DNA from: JAADHY01 sp964428935
GTDB taxonomy: Bacteria > Planctomycetota > Planctomycetia > Planctomycetales > Planctomycetaceae
Direction: 5' to 3'
Assembly (NCBI GenBank): GCA_964428935.1
Contig: CAYSAG010000284.1
Location: 1-6,883 of the forward strand
Length of the DNA stretch: 6,883 nucleotides
A program made the position numbers and the translations under genes. Positions within the stretch are counted from its first letter, which is position 1; the number at the start of each line of letters is the position of its first letter. Shown here one piece after another: positions 1 through 6,732 of the stretch. The notes below the pieces were generated by a model. That model saw only the letters and a program-made list of their open reading frames with translations. It did not search any database and had not been told where the DNA came from.

Positions 1-445
1 CGCCGGGATCTTCGCAACCAAGCTCGGTCAGGCACTGGCGCATCACCGAATACAGAAACCCATGGACGTTTCTTTGACGCCGGATCTCCGACGGAAACCC
101 GGTCTTGTAACACAAGAAGGTCAGCGGCAGTACGTAAAGAATTTGCTCGTCGTGGCGTCCCCGACCGGTCCGACCGACCTTCATCAGCGAAGTGCGAGCC
201 CACTTCTCGACGACCCGACGCCCTATGGCGCCCTCAAATCCCTTCAGGTGAGGATGGTTGTAGAACTTTTCGAGGAACTCGTCGATTTTCTTCCCGTCGT
301 TGGCGCGGGACCGTCCGCGTCCCCGGCTGCACACCGCGAAAAAAAGCGACGGCAACAGCATCTCGACGTCGAAATCGTTCATTTCGATGGTGAACAACGT
401 CGGGCAGCTGAGTCCCCGTAGGTGCTTCGGAATAGCGACTTTCAT
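1..445 (-). CDS. Unrecognised protein, N-terminal 148 residues (runs off the window edge)
   Basis: The frame is open without a stop from an ATG at 445 to the window edge, giving at least 148 residues. The ATG overlaps the stop of the preceding gene as ATGA. A GGAG lies 8 nt upstream (454-457), in the same GTGGAGTC context as the start of the large kinase gene. Both points support a real, translationally coupled gene. The protein begins MKVAIPKHLR, has a strongly basic Arg/Gly stretch at about residues 41-47 and a Lys/Arg-rich helix-like stretch after it, and has scattered aromatic/hydrophobic segments such as ILYVLPLTFLCY (102-113). I see no signal peptide and no clear membrane segment, so it is probably cytoplasmic. 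I recognise no family or catalytic motif. Its place in the operon suggests it works with the NERD-kinase-ATPase protein, perhaps as an effector, nucleic-acid-binding or scaffold component; that is inference only. The C-terminus is not in the window. Confidence 0.8.
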   Translation of the reverse strand, partial: MKVAIPKHLRGLSCPTLFTIEMNDFDVEMLLPSLFFAVCSRGRGRSRANDGKKIDEFLEKFYNHPHLKGFEGAIGRRVVEKWARTSLMKVGRTGRGRHDEQILYVLPLTFLCYKTGFPSEIRRQRNVHGFLYSVMRQCLTELGCEDPG

Positions 446-1539
446 TCGAGAGACTCCACTCGACGGATCGTTCCATTTTCAGCCCGCACCAAATGGGTCT
501 GCTCGCCGGACTCAACCAGCACCGCTTCCGTGCTCGGCCGCAGCAAAAGCTGGCTCTTGAACTCGGCCAGCTCCTGCAACAGCGGCTCCAGTTCTTCCGG
601 CCCCGGCTGGTAGCCGTCGGCGATCCGCAGCAGCGTTTCAAACAGATCGAGGCCGATCGGCAACATCGGTCGGCCCGAAACGTGTTCCAGGATCAGCCGG
701 TCCGGCACGCATTCGACCGCCGGATCCTGGTCCTCGAGCCAACGAAGTCGGAACTCGGCCAGCGGGAACTGTTTGACCACAGCAAAGTCCAGCTCCTCAT
801 TGCGAGACAGCGTCAGTGCGAGCATGTTGGGCGGTCGCTCGCATACCTGCGCGGGAACCCCGTCGGACCGGGCAATGCCCCGCGCCAAATCCTGTTTCAG
901 CTGCTCGGCGTCGCGTCGCCCGGCCACCGCTTGGATGAACAATTCCAGATAGCGATAGGGCAAGAGCTCCTGGGACGCCGGCAAGTTGGCTTTTCGCAGT
1001 TCCTGTTCATCGCCCTCGAAATACAACCGGCGCTTCGTCCGGCGGATCCACTCAGCCTGTCGGCGCGCGTCCGCTGGTGAATCATCGCTCCTCAATAGCT
1101 CCTCGCTTCGCTCCCGAAACTTCATGAACTTCGCCTGCAACATGGGCCGCACGTCCGTGTAGCGGTGGAAGAACAGGAAACGGTCCAAGCGGGCGCTCGG
1201 CGCGGAGGCCGGGTCCAGTGTCCGGAGCTCGTCTAACAGCAAGTCAGGCGAACCCTGGCCGGAAAAGGCACTTTCAAAATAGAGCACGTCGGCAGGGTGC
1301 CATGAGCCGTCGCCATCGACGACCCGGTGCACTTCTCGGCAACTCCGGTCGCCGGTAATCAGAAAAGCCAGCATCGAGCGCAGGTCGCGGATTGTAGGCC
1401 GCCGTTCCCGCTGCAGATGAACAGCCAGCAGCAGCCGCTCCAGACGTTGCCGGACCCGCTCGCCTGCTTCATCGTCGCTCAGGCTGTCCACGTTGAACTT
1501 GATGGGACAGTGAGTCCGCACGCCACAACGCTCGCACAC
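442..1539 (-). CDS. C-terminal part of the frameshifted NERD-kinase-ATPase protein (365 aa from a nominal GTG)
   Basis: This frame is open from just after a TGA at 1602-1600 down to the TGA at 442. It most likely is the 3' end of the large upstream gene, displaced by one base, not an independent gene. Homolog-like sequence starts before the nominal GTG at 1539 (about 1587, NNDLFLEQWLAPERW), and I see no convincing ribosome site at the GTG. It opens with a CERCGVRTHC cluster (C-x2-C-x5-C, possibly metal-binding, with a further GDRSC near residue 67). Next comes a helical, charged stretch containing RDLRSMLAFLITGD, then a region with PDRLILEHVSG and a LDLFETLLRIADGY segment near residues 278-310. 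No transmembrane segment is visible. It probably forms the C-terminal lobe and substrate or partner-binding part of the ATPase module. The stop overlaps the next gene's ATG (ATGA). I assign no enzymatic function to this part. Confidence 0.8.
   Translation of the reverse strand: MCERCGVRTHCPIKFNVDSLSDDEAGERVRQRLERLLLAVHLQRERRPTIRDLRSMLAFLITGDRSCREVHRVVDGDGSWHPADVLYFESAFSGQGSPDLLLDELRTLDPASAPSARLDRFLFFHRYTDVRPMLQAKFMKFRERSEELLRSDDSPADARRQAEWIRRTKRRLYFEGDEQELRKANLPASQELLPYRYLELFIQAVAGRRDAEQLKQDLARGIARSDGVPAQVCERPPNMLALTLSRNEELDFAVVKQFPLAEFRLRWLEDQDPAVECVPDRLILEHVSGRPMLPIGLDLFETLLRIADGYQPGPEELEPLLQELAEFKSQLLLRPSTEAVLVESGEQTHLVRAENGTIRRVESLE
454..457 (-). promoter_or_regulatory. Ribosome binding site of the downstream uncharacterised gene
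   Basis: A GGAG sits 8 nt before the ATG at 445, inside the 3' end of the preceding coding sequence. The surrounding GTGGAGTC octamer is identical to that before the large gene's ATG at 4369. This fixes the start and, with the ATGA overlap, indicates coupled translation. Confidence 0.55.
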
Positions 1540-4369
1540 CCTCCACCGCTCCGGCGCCAGCCATTGCTCCAGAAAGAGATCGTTGTTTCGGATCTGCGCT
1601 CACGACCCCTCGCCGTTTCAAGTCCACCACGCGCACGGGCGAGCCGGGATTGGGTTTGGACAGCTGAGCGCGAATCGCTCGCCACAAAGCCGGGTAACGG
1701 TGGTCGCCGAAGCGTTCGAAGAAATCGAAAAGTCTTCCGTCATTGATCGCAACGATGGCGCAGTACTTGGCGACCGGAAGCCGGTCGCCAGCCAAAGGTG
1801 CCAGGACTTCGTTCAGCAGTTCATCGGCCGACCGGCCCGCATGCGACTCAGACGCGTCGTAAACGGCGGCCTTCGTGGCCTGTTTTAACTGACATCGCCA
1901 ACCCCACTCGTCGTCGCGGTCAAAGGTCGCTCCGCGGGCACGCAACTCGCCCGCCAGACGCTGCAAAAACGCCGTCTTGCCGTCGCCGGGGTTCCCGCAG
2001 AGCAGAACAAGGCGATGGCGGCCTTCGCAAATCGCCGGGCCCAGCTCCTCGTCCAATCCGGTCGGCACGTAGGTGGTGCGTGCAAAATCGGAGTCGAGAC
2101 CGCGGTTCTCGACGTTGCCCAGCCGGCTGTTGCGAAACGCTCGCCGCAGTTCGTCCACAAAGGGATTGACCTGCGCTTCCTCGGTGCGCGGCCGTGGACG
2201 AGCGATCTCCGACCGCAGCGCTTTCAGCATCTCTTCGGCCGAGGCATAGCGCCGTGTTGGATCGGGATCCACAGCGCGGAGCAAGACTTTGACCAGAGGT
2301 CTGTCCTCCTCCGGAAGCTCCTCCAGCTCGATCAACCGATCTTTGCAAATCTGATCCCCCTTCGTCTGGAACGGCAACTTCCCGTAGAGCAACTCGAAGA
2401 CGACGACAGCCAAGCTGTACCGGTCGGCGCTGGGGTGCCAGTCTCCACCGCGGTCTACCTCCGGCGGCCGGTACTTGGGCGTACCGACCGCCGTTTCTGC
2501 CTGTTCCCGGCTCACCGCCAGCCCGAGATCGATTAAGCACACGGCATCATCTCGTTCCTCGTCCACGATGATGTTCTGGGGTTTGATGTCCCGGTGCAGT
2601 AAACTCTTGCCTTCCAGATACCTCAGCGCATCCAGCAACTGTTCCAGCAGGCGGCGACACCGGTCCGCTTGCTTTCGCCAACCGTCACTGATGGTGTCCA
2701 AGCTGGAACCGTGGACGTAGTCCATTTTCAGGTGAAATGGGGAGTTCCAAGGTCGGATGTCGCGGACTTTCCGCAGGGCTGGATGGTCCAGCTTGCGGGC
2801 TGACTGCAGTTCCCGCTGTGCGAGCCGCTCGTAGAAAGACGGATCTTTCAGACGCTTGAGCACGACATGCTCTCGGGCGGCTGTGTCGTCCGCCAAGTAG
2901 GTGTCCGCTGTGGCCCCGCTGCCCAACAGCCGGACAATGCGATGCTGGTCGTCAATCCACTCACCCGGCTGGTACAGACCGCCTGGTGCGCGAGGAAGCT
3001 TTGGGGTTTGTAAGCGACTCAGCTCTTCTTGTACGTCTTTGGCCGTGGGGCGATCCCGCTCGTCTTCACAAAGGCACTGGTAGAGCAGTTTCACTGCTTC
3101 GTACTCGGCCTGGGTCACGCGGTCGCGTAGCTCCTGCTGCCAATCGGGCAGTTCTTCGTCCGCTTGGGGCTCCGACCCGCTGGCCCAGAACAACAGCGAC
3201 GCCGCCAGGCTGTAGACGTCTGAGGTCGGCTCGGCCAAGCCTGGGTCAACGCGGCATTCTGGAGCTCGGTACGGGTCAGGCGGCGCCAGCGTGTCGGCGT
3301 CGGCGGCAATCGTTTCGGCGTCAGGCAGACGGCTCACGAGGAAATCGCTGAAGCGAATTCGGCCCTGTCCATCCAGCCAGATGCAGTCCGGGTTCAAGCT
3401 TCGGTGGATCACGCCCTGGCCGTGAAGCCTTGCTAACGCTTCGAAGGCAGCAAGAAACACATCCAGCAGCCGACCGCTCTGCGGCTCGGCCGCGGTCCGG
3501 TCGGCTCGCAGCGTGCGGCCAGGCAACACATGAATCGGCACCACCAAAAATTGCCCGTCTTCCCATTCGAAGTAGGGATCGACACGCGGCGCCACGTCGA
3601 GACCGATTTGCTCCAGCTTCTTCAGCGTTTCGTACTCCCGAAGCAGGGCCTCCCGGTGCACGGCCACGTCGAACGAGGCTGCTCCACTGACCGGCAACAG
3701 GCGCAACACCCGCTTGCTCCCGTCGTCGTGTTCGGCCAGAAGGGTCCGAAACGGGCCGTTGGCTTCCAGCTTGCCCGTGATCTTGTAAGCGTTGATGCGC
3801 TTGGGCACTTTGGGCCGGTGAGGCAGGCGAGTCAGGTACTCGACGATTTGTTTTCGCGACGCCCCGATGGAATCACCTCGCTCGGCCGCCTTGGTGTCTA
3901 CGCGCCTGAATTCGGCCTCACACCCTTCCAGGTTCCAGACCCGCTCAGAGCGGCGGGAGTCGGCAACGCGCACGTCCACATCCCGGCTCGAGAGGACAAC
4001 GACGGCGTAGACGAAATGCTGCTGGCCGATCGTCTGGCGCAGCAGCGGTACGCTGTGCCGCAGTCGACCAGCCAGCATTCGCGCGCCGCGTTCAGCCTGG
4101 GTGATCGGGCTGGGGCGACTTTCGCCGGTCGGCAGCACCCAGAATCGGTCATCTCCATGGATGCGGCCGCGCCAGCTTTTCTCTTCGACGACAAAGACGG
4201 TATGCTCGCCGACAACAATGAAATCCAGCTCACACACGGCGCCAGAGGGGTGGACAAGATCGCGCCCAGCGACGATCAGCCAGTGTTGCGGCAGCTTGTT
4301 CTTGAAATACTCCGCCGCACGTTGCTCCCCCGGAGTCAGCCACTGGTGCTCACACAGAAGTCGCGCCAT
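1469..4369 (-). CDS. NERD domain - pseudokinase - Ser/Thr protein kinase - P-loop ATPase protein (PglW-like), C-terminus lost by frameshift
   Basis: The 966-residue product has, in order: a NERD nuclease-related domain (about 12-104) with E15, D49 and E62-x-K64 in the PD-(D/E)XK-like arrangement; a degenerate kinase (about 195-455) with HRS for HRD (S324), Asn for the catalytic-loop Lys (N326), Cys for the Asn, Arg at the expected beta-3 Lys (R223) and DFL for DFG, but YRAPE kept; an apparently intact kinase (about 476-720) with GSGATA loop, K505, E520, HRDIKPQN (D594, N599), DLG (D614) and YRPPE; and a P-loop GNPGDGKT (792-799) followed by AIND (874-877), a possible sensor Asn. NERD plus Ser/Thr kinase is the hallmark of PglW of Pgl/BREX type 2 defence. 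The extra pseudokinase and fused ATPase differ from the PglW I know, so 'PglW-like' is a resemblance only. The ATG at 4369 is chosen because GGAG lies 8 nt upstream and MARLLCEHQW leads straight into NERD. The upstream in-frame ATGs at 4426 and 4720 add composition-like sequence. The last roughly 40 residues (after about 925) are out of frame. The intact protein would be about 1308 residues. Confidence 0.9.
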   Translation of the reverse strand: MARLLCEHQWLTPGEQRAAEYFKNKLPQHWLIVAGRDLVHPSGAVCELDFIVVGEHTVFVVEEKSWRGRIHGDDRFWVLPTGESRPSPITQAERGARMLAGRLRHSVPLLRQTIGQQHFVYAVVVLSSRDVDVRVADSRRSERVWNLEGCEAEFRRVDTKAAERGDSIGASRKQIVEYLTRLPHRPKVPKRINAYKITGKLEANGPFRTLLAEHDDGSKRVLRLLPVSGAASFDVAVHREALLREYETLKKLEQIGLDVAPRVDPYFEWEDGQFLVVPIHVLPGRTLRADRTAAEPQSGRLLDVFLAAFEALARLHGQGVIHRSLNPDCIWLDGQGRIRFSDFLVSRLPDAETIAADADTLAPPDPYRAPECRVDPGLAEPTSDVYSLAASLLFWASGSEPQADEELPDWQQELRDRVTQAEYEAVKLLYQCLCEDERDRPTAKDVQEELSRLQTPKLPRAPGGLYQPGEWIDDQHRIVRLLGSGATADTYLADDTAAREHVVLKRLKDPSFYERLAQRELQSARKLDHPALRKVRDIRPWNSPFHLKMDYVHGSSLDTISDGWRKQADRCRRLLEQLLDALRYLEGKSLLHRDIKPQNIIVDEERDDAVCLIDLGLAVSREQAETAVGTPKYRPPEVDRGGDWHPSADRYSLAVVVFELLYGKLPFQTKGDQICKDRLIELEELPEEDRPLVKVLLRAVDPDPTRRYASAEEMLKALRSEIARPRPRTEEAQVNPFVDELRRAFRNSRLGNVENRGLDSDFARTTYVPTGLDEELGPAICEGRHRLVLLCGNPGDGKTAFLQRLAGELRARGATFDRDDEWGWRCQLKQATKAAVYDASESHAGRSADELLNEVLAPLAGDRLPVAKYCAIVAINDGRLFDFFERFGDHRYPALWRAIRAQLSKPNPGSPVRVVDLKRRGVVSADPKQRSLSGAMAGAGAVEGVRALWRADSLSHQVQRGQPERR
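1584..1601 (-). other. Frameshift junction in the NERD-kinase-ATPase gene
   Basis: Upstream coding sequence in one frame reads naturally through VRVVDLKRRGVV. Family-like sequence then resumes in the +1 frame as NNDLFLEQWLAPERW. The downstream frame is closed by a TGA at 1602-1600, so the shift must lie after it. Removing one A from the AAA at 1588-1586 would give a continuous ADPNNDLFLEQW. This equals one extra base (or two missing). A base error, a real mutation and programmed +1 frameshifting cannot be told apart here; no classical slippery site is obvious. Confidence 0.75.
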
Positions 4370-4377
4370 CCGAACGA

Positions 4378-4381
4378 CTCC
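4378..4381 (-). promoter_or_regulatory. Ribosome binding site deciding the NERD-kinase start
   Basis: A GGAG in a GTGGAGTC context ends 8 nt before the ATG at 4369. The alternative in-frame ATG at 4426 has only a weak purine stretch upstream, and the ATG at 4720 would add 117 residues of non-protein-like sequence. I therefore place the start at 4369. Confidence 0.5.
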
Positions 4382-4739
4382 ACAACAGTGAACCGAGAAA
4401 GCGTCACGTTTCAGCCGAGGCTCCATATGCGTCTGTTCTCTGCTTCGGCGTCTATTCTGCCGCGGCCCCGACCCGAACACAAGCTGCTGTGATGACAAAG
4501 CCACAAGACATCCGCTCGTTGCATTCGCACCGCAGCCTTGAGCCGTCCTGCGGTCGCTGTTCGGAGCTGGCTGGGAAGCAGAGGCGACAAGGTGTAAGCC
4601 GTCCCGAAGTTCGGCCGGGTTTTCGGAGGCATTTTGACCCTCATGTGGCGAAATAACCTGAAGTTGTTGCGGGGGACCTGGCACGTCCCGTGTCACGCGT
4701 CCCGAACCAACCGCGGCCATGGCCGAGCGTGGCCCTCCG

Positions 4740-4812
4740 GCGCAGCGTCCAGCGGAATGCCAAGGGCGGAGGCATTAGGTGGAGTCTTCGTGTATCAAGG
4801 TGCGCAGCGTCC
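4740..4812. repeat. 11-bp direct repeat, two copies 62 bp apart
   Basis: GCGCAGCGTCC occurs at 4740-4750 and again at 4802-4812. With one mismatch the match extends to 14 bases. It lies in non-coding sequence upstream of the NERD-kinase gene. It could be a protein-binding pair, a remnant of a dispersed repeat, or chance in GC-rich DNA. Confidence 0.4.
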
Positions 4813-5089
4813 GGCCATGATTTGAAAGCGGTAACTTGTTAGGTTGCCTTCCGCTGTGGAGCAAGCAGGATGGTTGCTTCACGTTGGGATCGGTTGGTCG
4901 CGAAGCACTGCGGGAACGGGTGGCTTGGAGCGATGCCGACCAAAGACCGAAGAGGATCGTTAGGAGATTGGGATAGCGGCAAGAGCGCGTTGCCGCACTG
5001 TGTGAGGCATTGCGGATGCACGAATTCTGGAGCGGTTGGTCCCGGTGCGTCGCGGGCGGGGGCGCTTTGCCGAACCGGCGAGTCCTGAA

Positions 5090-5106
5090 GCCAACACGCA
5101 GTTGGC
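5090..5106. repeat. Perfect 6-bp inverted repeat with 5-nt loop
   Basis: GCCAAC and GTTGGC flank ACGCA, about 130 bases downstream of the purB stop. A short T-run exists farther down on the plus-strand side of purB's end, but none directly follows this stem. It is therefore not a standard intrinsic terminator on either strand; it could stabilise the purB 3' end. Confidence 0.3.
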
Positions 5107-5236
5107 TGGACCGTTTCGGCGGCCTGCTGGAAAAAGCGGAACATCCGGCCGGACACCGTGGCAGCGGCGACTTTGACTCTCCCAAGATGCGGTCCGACGT
5201 GAAGATGCCTTGCCTTTCAGGGGTCTCAATGTGAGC

Positions 5237-6673
5237 TCACACGCGCACGTCGTCCGGGTCGTGTTGCGACAGGTCGTCCGCGTAGCGAGCTCGAATCGGA
5301 GCCACCACCTCCGACAGAAACTCGTCGACCTGTTCCGCGGCGCGGCCGACGAACCGACGCGGGTCCACCAGACCGCGAACGTCGATGCCGGCAAAGGCCG
5401 GGTCGGAAGCCAACCGCTCCAGCAAGTCGTTCGCTTGTCCTTCTTCCTTGATTCGCCGAGCCGCCTCTTGACTGTGCACTCGAATTCGCTCATGCAATTG
5501 CTGGCGGTCGCCACCGGCCTTGGTCGCCGCCATCAAAATTTCTTCAGTCGCCAGGAAAGGCAGTTCCTGTTCCAAGTGGCGAGCCACAACCTTCGGGTAC
5601 ACGACCAACCCGTCGACGACGTTCCGGTACAAGATCAACACGGCGTCGGCGGCCAAGAAGGCCAGCGGGAGCGACAGTCGACGGTTGGCGCTGTCGTCCA
5701 GAGTGCGTTCCATCCACTGAACGGCTGCCGTTTGGTCAGCGTTGGCCGACAGGTTGATGACGAAGCGAGCCAGAGCGCACATTCGCTCGCTTCGCATGGG
5801 GTTCCGCTTGTAAGCCATGGCCGACGACCCAATTTGCTTTTGACCGAACGGCTCTTCCACCTCGCGGCGGTGCTGCAGAATGCGAATGTCGGTTCCGGCT
5901 TTGTGAGCCGACTGGCCAATGCCGCTCAACACGGCCAACACCTGAGCGTCCACTTTGCGAGAGTAGGTCTGTCCGGTCACCGGGTAGGTCGAGTCGAAGC
6001 CCATTTTCTCGGCGACCAATTGGTCCAAACGGCGCACCTTCTCGTGGTCGCCGTCGAACAAAGACAGAAACGAAGCCTGGGTGCCCGTCGTGCCCTTGGC
6101 TCCGCGAAACCGAAGTGTCTGCAACCGGTGTTCGACCTCTGCCAAGTCCAGCACCAGGTCGTAGCACCACAACGTGGCCCTCTTGCCAACCGTCGTCGGC
6201 TGGGCCGGCTGAAGGTGCGTGAAAGCCAGGCACGGCAGGTCGCGCCACTTCTCGGCAAACCGAGCCAGCGAGTCGATGACCTGGACCAGCCGCCGGCGGA
6301 CCAACTGCAAACTTTCGCGAATCTGAATCAGTTCCGTGTTGTCCGTCACGAAGCAGCTGGTCGCGCCCAGGTGAATGATTCCCCGCGCCTTCGGGCATTG
6401 GTCGCCGAACGTGTGGACGTGGGCCATGACGTCGTGACGAAACTGCCGTTCGTACTCAGCCGCCTTCTGAAAATCGACGTCGTCGACGGCCGCCCGCATT
6501 TCGGCAATTTGTTCTTCGGTGATTGGTAGCCCCAGCTCGCGCTGAGCCTCCGCCAACGCGACCCACAAACGTCGCCACGTGGAATGCTTCTTCTGCGGCG
6601 ACCAAATCGTGGCCATTTCACGCGACGCGTAGCGCGTGACAAGCGGGTTGTCGTAGGTCTGGAAATTAGACAC
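5237..6673 (-). CDS. purB: Adenylosuccinate lyase (478 aa)
   Basis: Adenylosuccinate lyase releases fumarate from SAICAR to give AICAR and from adenylosuccinate to give AMP, acting twice in cytosolic purine synthesis as a homotetramer. The fumarate-lyase superfamily signature GSSAMAYKRNP is at 282-292, with the flexible-loop catalytic Ser near 283-284. The family's active-site His is in FTHLQPAQPTT (H153), with other substrate-site segments at RHDVMAHVHTF (79-89) and HLGATSC (101-107). The C-terminal helical domain appears complete, and the length fits the family's usual 430-490 residues. The GTG start at 6673 is chosen because GAGGAGG lies 6 nt upstream and translation begins MSNFQTYDNPL. 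An upstream in-frame start at 6718 would add 15 unlike residues and skip this site. Many blocks match what I recall of the animal ADSL protein closely, so it belongs to the eukaryote-like branch; the usual Pro of SSAMP is Ala here. It is separated by about 870 bp from the next gene, so it is probably transcribed alone. Confidence 0.97.
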   Translation of the reverse strand: MSNFQTYDNPLVTRYASREMATIWSPQKKHSTWRRLWVALAEAQRELGLPITEEQIAEMRAAVDDVDFQKAAEYERQFRHDVMAHVHTFGDQCPKARGIIHLGATSCFVTDNTELIQIRESLQLVRRRLVQVIDSLARFAEKWRDLPCLAFTHLQPAQPTTVGKRATLWCYDLVLDLAEVEHRLQTLRFRGAKGTTGTQASFLSLFDGDHEKVRRLDQLVAEKMGFDSTYPVTGQTYSRKVDAQVLAVLSGIGQSAHKAGTDIRILQHRREVEEPFGQKQIGSSAMAYKRNPMRSERMCALARFVINLSANADQTAAVQWMERTLDDSANRRLSLPLAFLAADAVLILYRNVVDGLVVYPKVVARHLEQELPFLATEEILMAATKAGGDRQQLHERIRVHSQEAARRIKEEGQANDLLERLASDPAFAGIDVRGLVDPRRFVGRAAEQVDEFLSEVVAPIRARYADDLSQHDPDDVRV

Positions 6674-6679
6674 CGAATG

Positions 6680-6686
6680 CCTCCTC
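6680..6686 (-). promoter_or_regulatory. Strong Shine-Dalgarno of purB
   Basis: GAGGAGG is 6 nt upstream of the GTG at 6673. This is near-ideal pairing and spacing for the 16S rRNA 3' end, and it decides the GTG start over the more upstream in-frame candidate at 6718. Confidence 0.85.
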
Positions 6687-6709
6687 GGAAGCGTCGTCTG
6701 CGAAGCACC

Positions 6710-6732
6710 AACCGACAAAACGGAACCGACAA
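6710..6732. repeat. Two 9-bp direct repeats in the purB leader
   Basis: AACCGACAA occurs at 6710-6718 and 6724-6732 (TTGTCGGTT on the purB strand), with a 5-nt spacer and a 14-bp period. It starts about 37 bases upstream of the purB start codon. The position suits an operator or promoter element, but no regulator can be named and no clear -10 box is seen. Confidence 0.45.

Larger units (their letters stand above)
4370..5236. other. Long intergenic region between purB and the NERD-kinase operon, no convincing gene
   Basis: All ORFs on both strands here read as composition-driven sequence without recognisable domains. The region holds an 11-bp direct repeat, a GCCAAC/GTTGGC hairpin (5090-5106) and another possible hairpin at 4827-4855 (AGCGG paired with CCGCT). 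On the plus strand, a frame around 4895-5234 has fairly coding-like codons but is broken by a TAG near 4976 and has no ribosome site. It may be a decayed gene fragment. The promoter of the kinase operon should lie in the low-coordinate part, but I see no strong -35/-10 pair. I see no strong intrinsic terminator after purB. Confidence 0.5.

Noticed and set aside
4454..4482. TTGTGT - 17 nt - CAGAAT as a promoter for the kinase operon
   Set aside because: Only three and four of six positions match the sigma-70 consensus in a GC-rich region; too weak to call.
3530..4492. 320-residue plus-strand ORF opposite the NERD and pseudokinase region
   Set aside because: It is a shadow of the well-supported minus-strand domains and has no motif of its own.
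4370..4720. N-terminal extension of the NERD-kinase ORF to an ATG at 4720 (117 extra residues)
   Set aside because: The extra residues look like translated non-coding DNA, and the ATG at 4369 has a GGAG at proper spacing and leads directly into NERD.
5129..5150. CGGA-TGT-TCCG followed by a five-T run as a purB terminator
   Set aside because: The stem is only four base pairs with a 3-nt loop; not a credible intrinsic terminator.
4775..5185. Minus-strand ORF of 136 residues in the intergenic region
   Set aside because: It is Ser/Arg/Pro-rich without domain-like patterning, has no ribosome site, and overlaps several equally unconvincing frames.
5230..5241. Perfect palindrome TGTGAGCTCACA at the purB stop, resembling CRP half-sites
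   Set aside because: The half-sites are separated by 2 instead of 6 bases and lie at the end of a gene; probably chance.
5210..6529. 439-residue plus-strand ORF opposite purB
   Set aside because: It is antisense to a certain gene; its His/Gln/Val-rich composition is typical of a shadow of GC-rich coding DNA.
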